From an uncultured Bacteroidales bacterium (GTDB taxonomy: Bacteria > Bacteroidota > Bacteroidia > Bacteroidales > UBA932), in NCBI GenBank assembly GCA_944326225.1, contig CALVDI010000004.1, positions 1 to 64,000 on the forward strand: DNA of 64,000 nt, in the 5' to 3' direction. The position numbers were made by a program, and so were the translations under genes. The notes under the pieces are model-generated. The model was given only the letters and a program-made list of their open reading frames with translations, did no database searches and was not told the DNA's origin. Numbering within the stretch: the first letter of the stretch is position 1; every line of letters starts with the position of its first letter. This document shows positions 16,557-25,325 of this stretch, one piece after another.

Positions 16557-16766
16557 CTATTTCCGTTCAGGATGGTTACTGCCATATTTCATTTCACGCA
16601 TTTTATATGCCAAATCCAAAGTGTATTGGCGCATTTCTTCATGGGTCATGACTCCATTCTTAGTGTAGTATGCAATCCAATCGTCAAGGGTCCACTTCCC
16701 TTTTTCTTCATTCAGTTCCTCCTCGGTAAGGAGTTCCTGTTTACTGAAATCCAATCTATCGTTCAT
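16557..16766 (-). CDS. Small acidic protein, array member 4
   Basis: A 69-residue protein of unknown function. It is almost a copy of the 65-residue protein two genes upstream: both contain LDFSKxELLTEEELNE, then KGKWTLDDWIAYYTK, then GVMT, and end near MKYGSN. The nucleotide sequences are also very similar, so the pair arose by recent duplication. The C-terminal half (GVMT, then an E, then YTLDL and a Y-rich helix) is shared more weakly with the other two small proteins of the array. No signal peptide or membrane segment is seen. It is the last gene of the run behind prfH-rtcB. Confidence 0.65.
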   Translation of the reverse strand: MNDRLDFSKQELLTEEELNEEKGKWTLDDWIAYYTKNGVMTHEEMRQYTLDLAYKMREMKYGSNHPERK

Positions 16767-16810
16767 AATTCCATAAAGCTGACGTATTTATTAAGGCTAT
16801 AACATTGCTG

Positions 16811-17041
16811 CTACTTACCACTATTTTCATCTCTCCACATCTCTCGTATCTTATTGTACATTAGTGCATCCATCTCATCTACCGTAAGTGTTCCTTCTGA
16901 TTGGAAGAGCAGTGCTGTCTCGTGCGCTGTCAACGAACGCTTTACCTCCCTCAAAAAATGATCAAGATTACTATCGTTATCTTCTGCGATTATTTCATCA
17001 ACAGACATCCGCATCATCTTGTCTAATGTCTTTTTACTCAT
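16811..17041 (-). CDS. Small acidic protein, array member 3
   Basis: A 76-residue protein of unknown function. The last 26 residues (EGTLTVDEMDALMYNKIREM) follow the same turn-plus-helix pattern as the GxMTxxE part of its three neighbours. The N-terminal half (MSVDEIIAEDNDSNLDHFL) is unrelated to theirs. It is acidic and probably soluble. It starts 113 bases after the end of array member 2, a gap that contains a stretch (CTCCGTTCAGG) resembling the sequence beside member 4, so duplicated segments include flanking DNA. Confidence 0.55.
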   Translation of the reverse strand: MSKKTLDKMMRMSVDEIIAEDNDSNLDHFLREVKRSLTAHETALLFQSEGTLTVDEMDALMYNKIREMWRDENSGK

Positions 17042-17154
17042 GTTTTACATTTGTTTCCTACTAATTTTAAAAGATTTCTCCGTTCAGGCAGGCTGACCTG
17101 TGCCCTGCCGTTCTGAAAAGTCGTCGCAAATCGAATAACTATCATCTTACCAAA

Positions 17155-17352
17155 TCAGCTGTTACTTCCATATTTCATCTCCAATTTCTTATATACCAAA
17201 TCCAAAGTGTATTGATGCAATTCATCGAGGGTCATGACTCCGTCCTTGGTATAGTACGCAATCCAATCGTCAAGGGTCCATTTTCCCTTTGCCTCGTTCA
17301 GCTCCTCCTCGGTCAGTAGTTCCAATTTGCTGAAATCCAATTTATCACTCAT
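17155..17352 (-). CDS. Small acidic protein, array member 2
   Basis: A 65-residue protein of unknown function and the close paralogue of the 69-residue member at 16557-16766. Conserved blocks are the N-terminal DKLDFSKLELLTEEELNE, the middle KWTLDDWIAYYTKDGVMT and the C-terminal EMKYGSN. It is soluble and rich in acidic and aromatic residues. It starts 40 bases after the end of array member 1 and belongs to the same minus-strand run as rtcB and prfH. Confidence 0.65.
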   Translation of the reverse strand: MSDKLDFSKLELLTEEELNEAKGKWTLDDWIAYYTKDGVMTLDELHQYTLDLVYKKLEMKYGSNS

Positions 17353-17392
17353 GGCATTATATTCTTAAATATTGGTGATAAGTTATATTTTT

Positions 17393-17581
17393 TTATATCT
17401 TGCCATTCTGCATATAAATCCATTTTACCGCTTCAAGCGTTATTTCTCTGCTTTCCTCAACAGTCATCCATCCTGTTCTCTGTATCTCTTCGCTTAGGAT
17501 GGTCTTCACCTCGCCGTTCTCGACGAACACCTTGCTGCCGTTGATGTCCACGACATCGTTTATTGTCTTTTTTCTGCTCAT
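17393..17581 (-). CDS. Small protein, array member 1, next to prfH
   Basis: A 62-residue protein of unknown function. It begins MSRKKTINDVVDINGSKVFV, which resembles a short beta-rich head. It ends with GWMTVEESREITLEAVKWIY, which matches the GVMT-x-x-E-x-x-x-x-TL pattern of the duplicated pair. It starts 11 bases after the prfH stop and is therefore likely to be cotranscribed with rtcB-prfH. The position suggests a partner or regulator of ribosome repair, without direct evidence. Confidence 0.6.
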   Translation of the reverse strand: MSRKKTINDVVDINGSKVFVENGEVKTILSEEIQRTGWMTVEESREITLEAVKWIYMQNGKI

Positions 17582-17592
17582 AATAACTGATT

Positions 17593-18198
17593 CTAAAGCG
17601 GTCCTGAAAATTTCTTGACTGCATTGCCTCGGACGAGAGCATCATGGCGGGACCATCTATCCGTCCTCGCAGACTGCACCGCCTCTTCCTGCTGACGCAG
17701 GAGCTTGAGCAGCAGCCTCTCCCGGGCCAGCCGACGGTTCTGCGACTGGGAGCGCTCCTCGCTGCAGCGCACGGACAGGCCAGTGGGCAGATGAGTCGCA
17801 CGCACTGCTGTCTCCACCTTGTTCACGTTCTGGCCGCCGTTGCCCCCGGAGCGGCAGGTCGAATAGACGATATCCCGCTCCGATATCTCGGGCAGCTCCA
17901 GGTCGTCGATGAAATGCACGCCTACGAACCAGTTGCTGCGCTTGTGCCCCGGGCGGTAGGGATTCCGGGTAGAATGCCACTGCACAGTTCCCTCCCACTC
18001 TGCCACCGCCGCCTCGGGAATCTCTGTCTCCGAGGTCAGGGTTATCGACATAAAGCAGTCCGGCTCAGACTTGTGCGGCTCGCTGTCGGAGACCGTAAGG
18101 CCGGGAACGGCGTGGCACAGCCCGTCTGCTACGAGACGGACTACCCGGGCACATTCCACCGGGCCGCGCCCTGCTGTTATCTGTACGTACTTCTTCAT
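17593..18198 (-). CDS. prfH: Peptide release factor H
   Basis: A 201-residue release-factor homologue with the catalytic GGQ at 121-123, in a [17 protein letters not shown] context, and a basic tail ([18 protein letters not shown]). It lacks the codon-recognition domains of RF1 and RF2. Work on bacterial PrfH shows that it releases peptide from ribosomes cleaved in the 16S decoding centre, after which the partner RtcB reseals the RNA. Its start overlaps the rtcB stop by four bases, which fits that pairing. It lies third from the end of the ADP-ribosylation/RNA-repair gene run. Confidence 0.92.
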   Translation of the reverse strand: MKKYVQITAGRGPVECARVVRLVADGLCHAVPGLTVSDSEPHKSEPDCFMSITLTSETEIPEAAVAEWEGTVQWHSTRNPYRPGHKRSNWFVGVHFIDDLELPEISERDIVYSTCRSGGNGGQNVNKVETAVRATHLPTGLSVRCSEERSQSQNRRLARERLLLKLLRQQEEAVQSARTDRWSRHDALVRGNAVKKFSGPL

Positions 18199-19394
18199 TC
18201 TCCTCTGTCTTTTATGTTCAGTTTCGGTTTTACCATTGACACCACCTCCACTGTCGGCTCTATCAATGTAAGAATCTCTTCCATTGGCTTATACGCCTGG
18301 GGCGACTCGTCCAGCGTACCTCCGCATACGGAGGTCGAGAACACTCCGCTCATCGACTCCTCGAAGTCCGACAGAGCGACCTGCTTCCGCGCCTGGTTCC
18401 GGGTCAGCCTGCGTCCGGCCCCGTGGGGCGCGCTGCACAGCCACTGCTCATTGCCCTTCCCGACACACAGGGCGATACCGTCCCGCATGTTGAACGGAAT
18501 GCATACCTTACGGCCCGCCGAGGCATCTATAGCTCCTTTGCGCAGCACCGGTAAGCCGCCGTCCACTGAGATGTAGTTGTGGGTCGTGAATACCGACTCC
18601 GTGCACCTGGCCTTGCAGAGCTTTTTCAGGATAGCGAGGATGCGGTCGCGTATCACGGTATGATTGTAGAGGGCGTATGCCTGCGCCAGCACCATGTCGG
18701 AGAGGTAGCCGCGGAGCGCGTCGCCCCACAGGTATCCGGCATACTGCGCACGCTTGGGATTGGCTGCGATGCCGTGCCAGTGGTTCGCCACCTTCACCCC
18801 GAGATTCCTTGACCCCGTGTGAACGGTCAGCCACCCCTCCCCCGTCGTATCGTCCTCTCCGTACTCGATGAAGTGGTTGCCGCCGCCAAGAGTGCCCAGA
18901 CTCTTGTAGAAGATGCCCTCCTGAAGCTTGATACGGCGGCAGAAGTCCGTCACATAGCGGACGTCGATACGCGGTGCCTCATCGATCAGATCAGGAGCAA
19001 CAGAGCGGGCTCTCTGATAATGCGAGTTCAGAAAGCGAAACAATTCCTTCTCGTTGATGCTGTTCTTCTCACAGATCTCCGTACCGGTGGGCACTGTCTC
19101 CCGGATCCTGTGGTCCAGCAGGGCGAAATCCTCCGGGCTGACCGTAGCTGTAAGCCTGTGCATCGAGACGGTGCACCCGATGTCCACTCCGACATGGTCC
19201 GGATTGACGTATGGTCCTATCCGGTACACCGTGCCCACATTGCACGAGTTCCCCGCATGCACGTCCGGCATCTGTGCTATCCGCACGCCGTCGAAGGCCG
19301 GGCTGTCGCACTGCTCCCTCACCCACTGGAGGGCCGCCTCCTCTATGTCGTCGGTGAAGACCTCCGCCGACGTGTACCTGCCTGTAACTATCAT
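18195..19394 (-). CDS. rtcB: RNA ligase RtcB, PrfH-coupled type
   Basis: A GTP-dependent RNA 3'-phosphate ligase of 399 residues. Metal and nucleotide ligands are present: MPDVHAG at 42-48, Cys74 in [16 protein letters not shown] at 170-177, HTGSRNLG at 192-199 and the guanylylated His324 in HGAGRR. The close overlap with prfH places it in the RtcB2-like group that repairs 16S rRNA cut by ribosome-targeting toxins. It begins 29 bases downstream of the ADP-ribosyltransferase-like gene, so all may share one message. No sigma-54 activator of the RtcR type is found in the window. Confidence 0.93.
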   Translation of the reverse strand: MIVTGRYTSAEVFTDDIEEAALQWVREQCDSPAFDGVRIAQMPDVHAGNSCNVGTVYRIGPYVNPDHVGVDIGCTVSMHRLTATVSPEDFALLDHRIRETVPTGTEICEKNSINEKELFRFLNSHYQRARSVAPDLIDEAPRIDVRYVTDFCRRIKLQEGIFYKSLGTLGGGNHFIEYGEDDTTGEGWLTVHTGSRNLGVKVANHWHGIAANPKRAQYAGYLWGDALRGYLSDMVLAQAYALYNHTVIRDRILAILKKLCKARCTESVFTTHNYISVDGGLPVLRKGAIDASAGRKVCIPFNMRDGIALCVGKGNEQWLCSAPHGAGRRLTRNQARKQVALSDFEESMSGVFSTSVCGGTLDESPQAYKPMEEILTLIEPTVEVVSMVKPKLNIKDRGE

Positions 19395-19423
19395 ACTTAA
19401 CTGGATTTACCGCTGTTCATACA

Positions 19424-19987
19424 CTATCTCACCTGCACTTCAGAGCCCTCTACGAGCTGCTTTTTCTGGTCCAGGCTGACCCTGTCCACCTTGACGATAC
19501 GTACCTTTGCGGCATTGAACACGGCGCGGTTGGTACCGAGAGCCGGATTCTTCCAGTTGTAGGGCCAGATGACATAATCCACGCCTATACTGTCCAGAAA
19601 TTCGGCGGCGGCCTTCTCCCCCGCCAGATCCACCTTACCACCCAGAGTCTTCGCCAGCCACTTGCGGAACTCCTTGCCGTCTCCGCTCACTTTTTCCGGC
19701 ACGCTCTGTCCCAGCGCAGTTTCGGTACGCTGAAGCACAGCCTCACAGACCGGCTGCTTAAAGGCGATGTGATTATCCCCGCGCAGATCCGGAATTTCCA
19801 CTGTATAGACATAGTTGGCAGCAGCGCTGTCATCGCAGGCCGAATAGTGAGCCGCCGACTTATAACTGGAAGTCACATAGACTCCGTAACCGAACTTGAC
19901 CTTGCCGTCCCCCTCCAGGACGTGCGAGAGGTCGAACTCCGCGAAAAGGCGCGGAGAACCGTGATAAAAAATCTCAAAATTTTTCAT
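19424..19987 (-). CDS. DUF3990-like ADP-ribosyltransferase-fold protein
   Basis: A 187-residue protein with the ADP-ribosyltransferase (ART) layout: FYHGS at 7-11 (the first-strand histidine), then FGYGVYVTSS at 32-41 (the nicotinamide-binding YxT/S strand), and a later helix with SAAHYSA. This matches DUF3990-type proteins. Such proteins may modify protein or nucleic acid using NAD, or be inactive binders. The start is the ATG at 19987, which overlaps the NADAR gene by 14 bases. Being coupled to a NADAR gene suggests a modification/reversal pair, with this as the writer. That role is inferred. Confidence 0.72.
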   Translation of the reverse strand: MKNFEIFYHGSPRLFAEFDLSHVLEGDGKVKFGYGVYVTSSYKSAAHYSACDDSAAANYVYTVEIPDLRGDNHIAFKQPVCEAVLQRTETALGQSVPEKVSGDGKEFRKWLAKTLGGKVDLAGEKAAAEFLDSIGVDYVIWPYNWKNPALGTNRAVFNAAKVRIVKVDRVSLDQKKQLVEGSEVQVR

Positions 19988-20576
19988 GTTCATCAGTATT
20001 TTTAATGTATCCAATAAAATCAAAGGCATCCGCAGGCAAAGCGTAGTCCAGCCGGCCATTGTCGCGAAGCTCCATAAGCAGCCGTCCCAGAAGATTAGGT
20101 CCTACGTAATGGTCGCCCTGAAGCTTCACTCCCCAGGTATCGGCATTCTTCTTCGGGAAAGAGGTCTGGTCCTCCACGATATAACGGCCGCGGCTCTCCT
20201 CCAGCATCTCCCTGAAAGCGGTACTCTGCTCATATTTGCACTGGAGACAGAATTTCATCGCATCGACTATCATCCTGCCCCAGTCTTCTCTTCTATGGGT
20301 CTTTTCCCACTTTTTAGCTGTCATCTTGGGATTGGCGGCACGATACACTGCCAGCACGGCCTCCCGGTCCCGGAACTTCATCAGCTGGAAGATCTGCTCG
20401 GATGTCCTGAACTCCACGCCTTCCAGCAGGAGAGGTGTCCTGGCAAAATTGCTGAACAGTCCCCACGGTTCATCCACCTTATGCACAGTCACACATTCTT
20501 CCGCGGGATAGGTCTCCACCGAATAATACCGGGGATAGTACATCTTGATAAACGGGGCAATGCTATAAAAGTTCAT
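19974..20576 (-). CDS. NADAR (DUF1768/YbiA-like) ADP-ribose glycosidase
   Basis: A 200-residue NADAR protein. Family signatures are present: PWGLFSNFA at 37-45, SEQIFQLMKF at 59-68, the KKNADTWG block and the C-terminal GPNLLGRLLMELR. NADAR enzymes cleave N-glycosidic bonds, and some reverse guanine ADP-ribosylation in DarT-like toxin-antitoxin systems. The gene overlaps the ART-like gene by 14 bases and begins 13 bases after an unknown coiled-coil gene. The pairing suggests that it removes the mark set by the neighbouring ART-like protein. Confidence 0.85.
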   Translation of the reverse strand: MNFYSIAPFIKMYYPRYYSVETYPAEECVTVHKVDEPWGLFSNFARTPLLLEGVEFRTSEQIFQLMKFRDREAVLAVYRAANPKMTAKKWEKTHRREDWGRMIVDAMKFCLQCKYEQSTAFREMLEESRGRYIVEDQTSFPKKNADTWGVKLQGDHYVGPNLLGRLLMELRDNGRLDYALPADAFDFIGYIKNTDEHEKF

Positions 20577-20589
20577 AATACACTAATAA

Positions 20590-21429
20590 TTAGTACAGAT
20601 GTTCACTCTCCATAAAGTCATTCAGGGCCGCGACTATTCCATCGACATCAATGTCCGTGGAAAACCTCTTCTCCACAAATTCAGGAAAGAGGTTTGGAAT
20701 ACTTCTGGTGATGTTTAAGATCATATTCAGTTCCAGGCCGTGCCTTTCCCTCGCATCGGCCAATGTAGGGGTACTCTTCTCCTTGAGTGCCTCAATCCGC
20801 CGGTAATCACTGATATATTCGTTATAAAGCTGCAACGCCTCGTCTTTTTTAAGCCGGAATACAGCCTTGTACCATCTCCGCTTATATTCGGCAACCTGCC
20901 TCTCGGCCTTCTTACACCTGTCATCCTCAGCATCCTGGAACTTCTTCACCCGTAGGTAGAACTGCCCCAGACAGCGGTCGTACACCTCGGGAGAAGGCTT
21001 TTCCTCCTTCAGGATGTCCACGGCCTCAGCAAGAGAATACACGTTCTCCGGCAGCACATCTCCGCGACGCACTGCCACCTCCGAAAGCGCTGACCGCAGG
21101 GAATTCCGCGAACCGGCATGGAACATCACTGTCTGTCCCGTCTGATCCACCGCCAGGCAGCGGCCATCATACAGTCCGAGACCGCCCGAGACAAACCACA
21201 CCAGCGACATAGAGTCATGATTATCAAAATGTACCGTCCACGGGCACTCATGCCACCAGCTGACATACTCCCCTAAGGTAATAGGGCTAAAACCACCTAT
21301 GTAGGTCAGTTCATACGGCAGCTCCACCTTCACATAGTACAGTCTCTCATCCCTGATAATCCTCTCCCTGTTCACCAGAAATAAAAACGCATTGTCCGTA
21401 AACAGGGTATTCATACTGTAACAGCCCAT
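20590..21429 (-). CDS. Unknown protein, paralogue of the upstream gene
   Basis: A 279-residue protein of unknown function. Its first half (LFTDNAFLFLVNRERIIRD, later SMSLVWFVSGG) closely follows the corresponding part of the gene upstream. The second half is a charged, probably coiled-coil region (about 155-230: DDRCKKAERQVAEYKRRWYK). No known catalytic motif is recognised. The start is ATG 21429; an internal ATG 15 bases later is possible. It is 7 bases from the upstream paralogue and 13 from the NADAR gene. It could be a sensor or scaffold of the ADP-ribosylation module. Confidence 0.65.
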   Translation of the reverse strand: MGCYSMNTLFTDNAFLFLVNRERIIRDERLYYVKVELPYELTYIGGFSPITLGEYVSWWHECPWTVHFDNHDSMSLVWFVSGGLGLYDGRCLAVDQTGQTVMFHAGSRNSLRSALSEVAVRRGDVLPENVYSLAEAVDILKEEKPSPEVYDRCLGQFYLRVKKFQDAEDDRCKKAERQVAEYKRRWYKAVFRLKKDEALQLYNEYISDYRRIEALKEKSTPTLADARERHGLELNMILNITRSIPNLFPEFVEKRFSTDIDVDGIVAALNDFMESEHLY

Positions 21430-21436
21430 AATCTCA

Positions 21437-22546
21437 TCATTTTAAATCATTGACAAATTCCTCAATTTCCATCAGGAGCCGGTATGGAGGCATATCGAAC
21501 TTCTTCCACGACTCTTCTCCGAATCGCAGCAACTCCGGGAACAATGAGGCTATTCCATCCTCAAGTTCCTTTTCTCCTGTCCTTGAGATCTCTGACAGTT
21601 CATTCTGTACCGCCCTCAGCGCAATCTGACATTCCTTATTGCTCAACTCATTATTCTTCAATCTACGCTTAAGGGCGCTCTTTTCCTCCTTCAAGACATC
21701 CTCCCGCGCCTTTCTGTCCTCCTCATGCCGCATATACGAGCGGAAGAACTCCACCGTCCTCTCCTTCCGCGATAAAAACAGAGCATTGTACCATTTTTTC
21801 TGATAATCATCTCTCCTGGTCTCAGCATCACTGCACCTCGCCCGCAATATATCATTCTCCTCCTGCAACTTCGACCCTCTGGTAAAATTATACACCCACC
21901 TTATATTCCACCTGTAATCCCTCTCCGAAGTCTCCCTCTTCAAAATCGCCACAACCTCTTCAAGGGTATATGCCTCGAATTTCGTCTTCGCATCCTTGTA
22001 ATAACCGGCTATATTGGCGAACCGGGTCCACAATTTATAGAAGGTACTTATCGCCTCAGTCCTCCTGTTTCCATCCTCATCCACTACTGAGCATGCATTC
22101 GCCCCGCTCATCGGACTGCCGGATATGAACCAGACCAATGACATCCTGTCTTCCCTACCAAATACTACGGACGACGGACAATTCAGCCACAGCTCAATAT
22201 AACCTCCAAGCGTTGCAGTCTGAAGGTAACCCGAATACGCCAGTCCGTTGCGAACATAGACCGGAGCCAGGAACATCCTGCTGTCAGACAGTATCCTGCT
22301 GTAGTTGGCAAGAAAGAGGAATGCATTGTCAGTGAAGAGTTTCTCCTGTCTGAGCTGCTCCTCGCTGCGGGGCGCCGGCACAGGCTTTTTCTGGATCGAC
22401 AGGAAATGTCCGGTTGTGTCCAGACCGGATGAATCGGCCTCATCCTCCGGAAAATACCCGTACTCCCTGTCCTCATCCAGTGGATAAGCAGTAATGAAGC
22501 CTCCGCTCCAAAGCTTGAAATCTACTGCAGATCGTTTGTCACTCAT
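21437..22546 (-). CDS. Unknown protein with conserved head and coiled coil
   Basis: A 369-residue protein of unknown function. Residues about 1-65 are a unique acidic leader. From about residue 70 it shares the LFTDNAFLFLANYSRIL block and the DRMSLVWFISGSP block with its downstream paralogue. Residues about 225-330 form a long coiled coil, and a short C-terminal domain ends in EEFVNDLK. No signal peptide or transmembrane segment is seen, so it is probably cytoplasmic. It starts four bases after the 54-residue leader gene, which makes this part of one operon leading to NADAR, the ART-like gene and rtcB-prfH. Confidence 0.65.
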   Translation of the reverse strand: MSDKRSAVDFKLWSGGFITAYPLDEDREYGYFPEDEADSSGLDTTGHFLSIQKKPVPAPRSEEQLRQEKLFTDNAFLFLANYSRILSDSRMFLAPVYVRNGLAYSGYLQTATLGGYIELWLNCPSSVVFGREDRMSLVWFISGSPMSGANACSVVDEDGNRRTEAISTFYKLWTRFANIAGYYKDAKTKFEAYTLEEVVAILKRETSERDYRWNIRWVYNFTRGSKLQEENDILRARCSDAETRRDDYQKKWYNALFLSRKERTVEFFRSYMRHEEDRKAREDVLKEEKSALKRRLKNNELSNKECQIALRAVQNELSEISRTGEKELEDGIASLFPELLRFGEESWKKFDMPPYRLLMEIEEFVNDLK

Positions 22547-22550
22547 AACG

Positions 22551-22715
22551 TTACTTATTTAATGATAATTTGTTATATGCTTTTTCATTTTTACTTATTC
22601 CTGCACTGCCGATATAGTCGCAGGACCTAATGAGATCAATCATACGGTCAGTACCCGGAGTCCGGATGCCAGCTAGATAACACCAAGCTGCTGGAGATGT
22701 CTTTTGAGAATTCAT
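22551..22715 (-). CDS. 54-residue leader protein of the ADP-ribosylation/RNA-repair operon
   Basis: A short open frame from ATG 22715 to TAA 22551. It codes for 54 residues beginning MNSQKTSPAAWCYLAGIRTP and ending YNKLSLNK. It is followed after only four bases by the next start codon. A TAGTTTTG element at 22754-22761 would give a leader of about 30 bases. I do not recognise the family. It may be a true small protein or a translated leader coupling translation to the next gene. Confidence 0.5.
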   Translation of the reverse strand: MNSQKTSPAAWCYLAGIRTPGTDRMIDLIRSCDYIGSAGISKNEKAYNKLSLNK

Positions 22716-22722
22716 AGTCTAT

Positions 22723-22779
22723 ATCAAAAAGTTTACTACAACTGACAGCACAACAAAACTAATGCCGTAACTTTTTGAT
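22723..22779 (-). repeat. Perfect 11-bp inverted repeat around the operon promoter
   Basis: ATCAAAAAGTT (22723-22733) and AACTTTTTGAT (22769-22779) are exact inverted copies, and the match extends as TATCAAAAAGTT-AC. They bracket the TAGTTTTG promoter element at 22754-22761 and a weak -24/-12-like sequence. A regulator binding both arms would cover the promoter. Confidence 0.6.
22754..22761 (-). promoter_or_regulatory. -7 promoter element (or weak -24/-12) for the 22.7-16.5 kb operon
   Basis: TAGTTTTG on the minus strand fits TAnnTTTG. The same place also reads CGGCAT-N5-TTTGT (22767-22753), a sigma-54-like site with GT in place of the -12 GC. The promoter type is therefore undecided. Confidence 0.4.
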
Positions 22780-22787
22780 ACAGTGAG

Positions 22788-22852
22788 TGTTTGATAATTC
22801 CAACAAAAAGTGTACCAATTAGTTACAAAGACAGAATAAAGTTTATCAAACA
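22788..22852. repeat. Second inverted repeat, TGTTTGATA/TATCAAACA
   Basis: TGTTTGATA (22788-22796) and TATCAAACA (22844-22852) are exact inverted copies. Together with the 11-bp pair next to them, TATCAAA occurs four times in alternating orientation within 130 bases. The rest of 22780-23010 is very AT-rich and I see no gene in it. Confidence 0.5.
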
Positions 22853-23010
22853 TAGCTAATTCACTAATTTTCACTAACTTATTGATTTTGAAAAAATTTT
22901 AATTTTTTTCAATTTTTTTTTCACTCGCTTCATAAATTAAGTGTTTTGTCAGCTTTTTCAGGCTCAGTCCACGGCAGATGCACCGTTATCCACAACACGC
23001 AAAACTGCAT

Positions 23011-23040
23011 AAAAAAGCCGGTCCTTTTTGCGGGACCGGC
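23011..23040 (-). terminator. Rho-independent terminator of eno
   Basis: On the minus strand GCCGGTCC and GGACCGGC form an eight-pair stem (arms 23017-23024 and 23033-23040) followed by six T residues. Confidence 0.9.
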
Positions 23041-23066
23041 TTCCGTAAATGTATGTGACGTAATTG

Positions 23067-24359
<1,293 letters not shown>

Positions 24360-24387
24360 TTAAAATTATTTCCGTCTTATTTCGGGC

Positions 24388-24395
24388 GCAAAAAT
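24388..24395 (-). promoter_or_regulatory. -7 promoter element for eno
   Basis: TATTTTTG on the minus strand fits TAnnTTTG. Confidence 0.6.
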
Positions 24396-24431
24396 ACTCA
24401 TTTGAACAATTTTTCCAAAATAATATACAAT

Positions 24432-24466
24432 AAAAAAGGGACATCCCGCATAGGGAAGCCCCTTTC
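24432..24466 (-). terminator. Terminator of the rubredoxin gene
   Basis: On the minus strand AAAGGGGC and GTCCCTTT pair around an inner TCCC/GGGA helix, followed by a T run. Confidence 0.7.
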
Positions 24467-24487
24467 TATCATTCTGTCCCACAAGGG

Positions 24488-24649
24488 CTATTCCACCGGC
24501 TCGAACTCGTCCTTGCCTACTCCGCAGAGAGGGCAGGTCCAGTCTGCCGGAAGATCCTCGAAAGCCGTTCCGGGCGCTATTCCGTTATCAGGGTCTCCCA
24601 CTGCGGGATCATATACCCATTCGCATACCGTGCATCTGTACTTTTTCAT
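24488..24649 (-). CDS. Rubredoxin
   Basis: A 53-residue iron-sulfur electron carrier. It has the two rubredoxin knuckles: C6-x2-C9 in [12 protein letters not shown] and C39-x2-C42 in [13 protein letters not shown]. The usual [15 protein letters not shown] linker lies between them. The single iron is held by the four cysteines. It likely passes electrons to peroxide- or oxygen-reducing enzymes, as in other anaerobes. It ends with a normal TAG codon, so TAG is a stop in this genome. It has its own terminator upstream of eno. Confidence 0.95.
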   Translation of the reverse strand: MKKYRCTVCEWVYDPAVGDPDNGIAPGTAFEDLPADWTCPLCGVGKDEFEPVE

Positions 24650-24692
24650 AATCCTTTAATATTTATACGGGCCTAATATAGGCATTTATTCT

Positions 24693-24700
24693 TAATTTTG
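24693..24700 (+). promoter_or_regulatory. -7 promoter element for the NUDIX gene, implying a leaderless mRNA
   Basis: TAATTTTG ends four bases before ATG 24705, the same spacing as at hpt. Confidence 0.6.
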
Positions 24701-24704
24701 CAAT

Positions 24705-25322
24705 ATGAAAACGATTTTCTTCAATCAGCGCGCCCTGATTCTCTGCCGGGAAGGAGAGCGGGCGGAGAAAGACCCCGAGGCCGTCATCGTCATCGACAGC
24801 GGAGATGACACAATTCTGGCCAACGCGGTCAACACCATAGACACCGGTTCCGGAATCAGAAGACTGTATGTCCTGTGCGATAATCCGGAACTTACATACG
24901 AGAGGATCAGAAAACTGTTTACGGAAGTGGATGCCGCCGGAGGGCTCATCTGCAATGACCTCGGAGAGTTCCTGCTTATATTCCGCAACGGCATGTGGGA
25001 CTTGCCCAAAGGAAAACGGGAGAAAGGCGAGAGCACAGCCGAGAATGCTGTCAGAGAGGTCATGGAGGAATGCGGAATCCCTGCCCCGGAACTTGGAGAA
25101 CTGATATGCGTTACAGACCACACATATCACCGGGGCGGACAGTTCGTACTCAAGCACACCTACTGGTACTCAATGAGCGTCAGCAGCAGTGCGCCCACCA
25201 GGCCTCAGACCGAAGAGGGTATCACACAGACCGCATGGGTGCCGGCCGGGGAGATCAGACAATACGCCGGACAGACCTATCCGTCCATAAATGAAGTCTT
25301 TGAGAAGGCCGGGCTGCTGTAG
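24705..25322 (+). CDS. NUDIX hydrolase
   Basis: A 205-residue NUDIX protein that cleaves a nucleoside diphosphate linked to another group; the substrate is not evident. The NUDIX box is complete: G103, E109, then REVMEECGI at 117-125, giving G-x5-E-x7-REVMEECG. The first 85 residues are an extra N-terminal region common to Bacteroidota members. The promoter lies immediately before the ATG, so the mRNA is probably leaderless. It converges with lolA, with three bases between the stops. Confidence 0.9.
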   Translation: MKTIFFNQRALILCREGERAEKDPEAVIVIDSGDDTILANAVNTIDTGSGIRRLYVLCDNPELTYERIRKLFTEVDAAGGLICNDLGEFLLIFRNGMWDLPKGKREKGESTAENAVREVMEECGIPAPELGELICVTDHTYHRGGQFVLKHTYWYSMSVSSSAPTRPQTEEGITQTAWVPAGEIRQYAGQTYPSINEVFEKAGLL

Positions 25323-25325
25323 CCG

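Noticed and set aside
22723..22852. Invertible promoter bracketed by inverted repeats
   Set aside because: The interval between the arms is only 35-47 bases, much shorter than known invertible segments in Bacteroidales, and no adjacent invertase gene is present.
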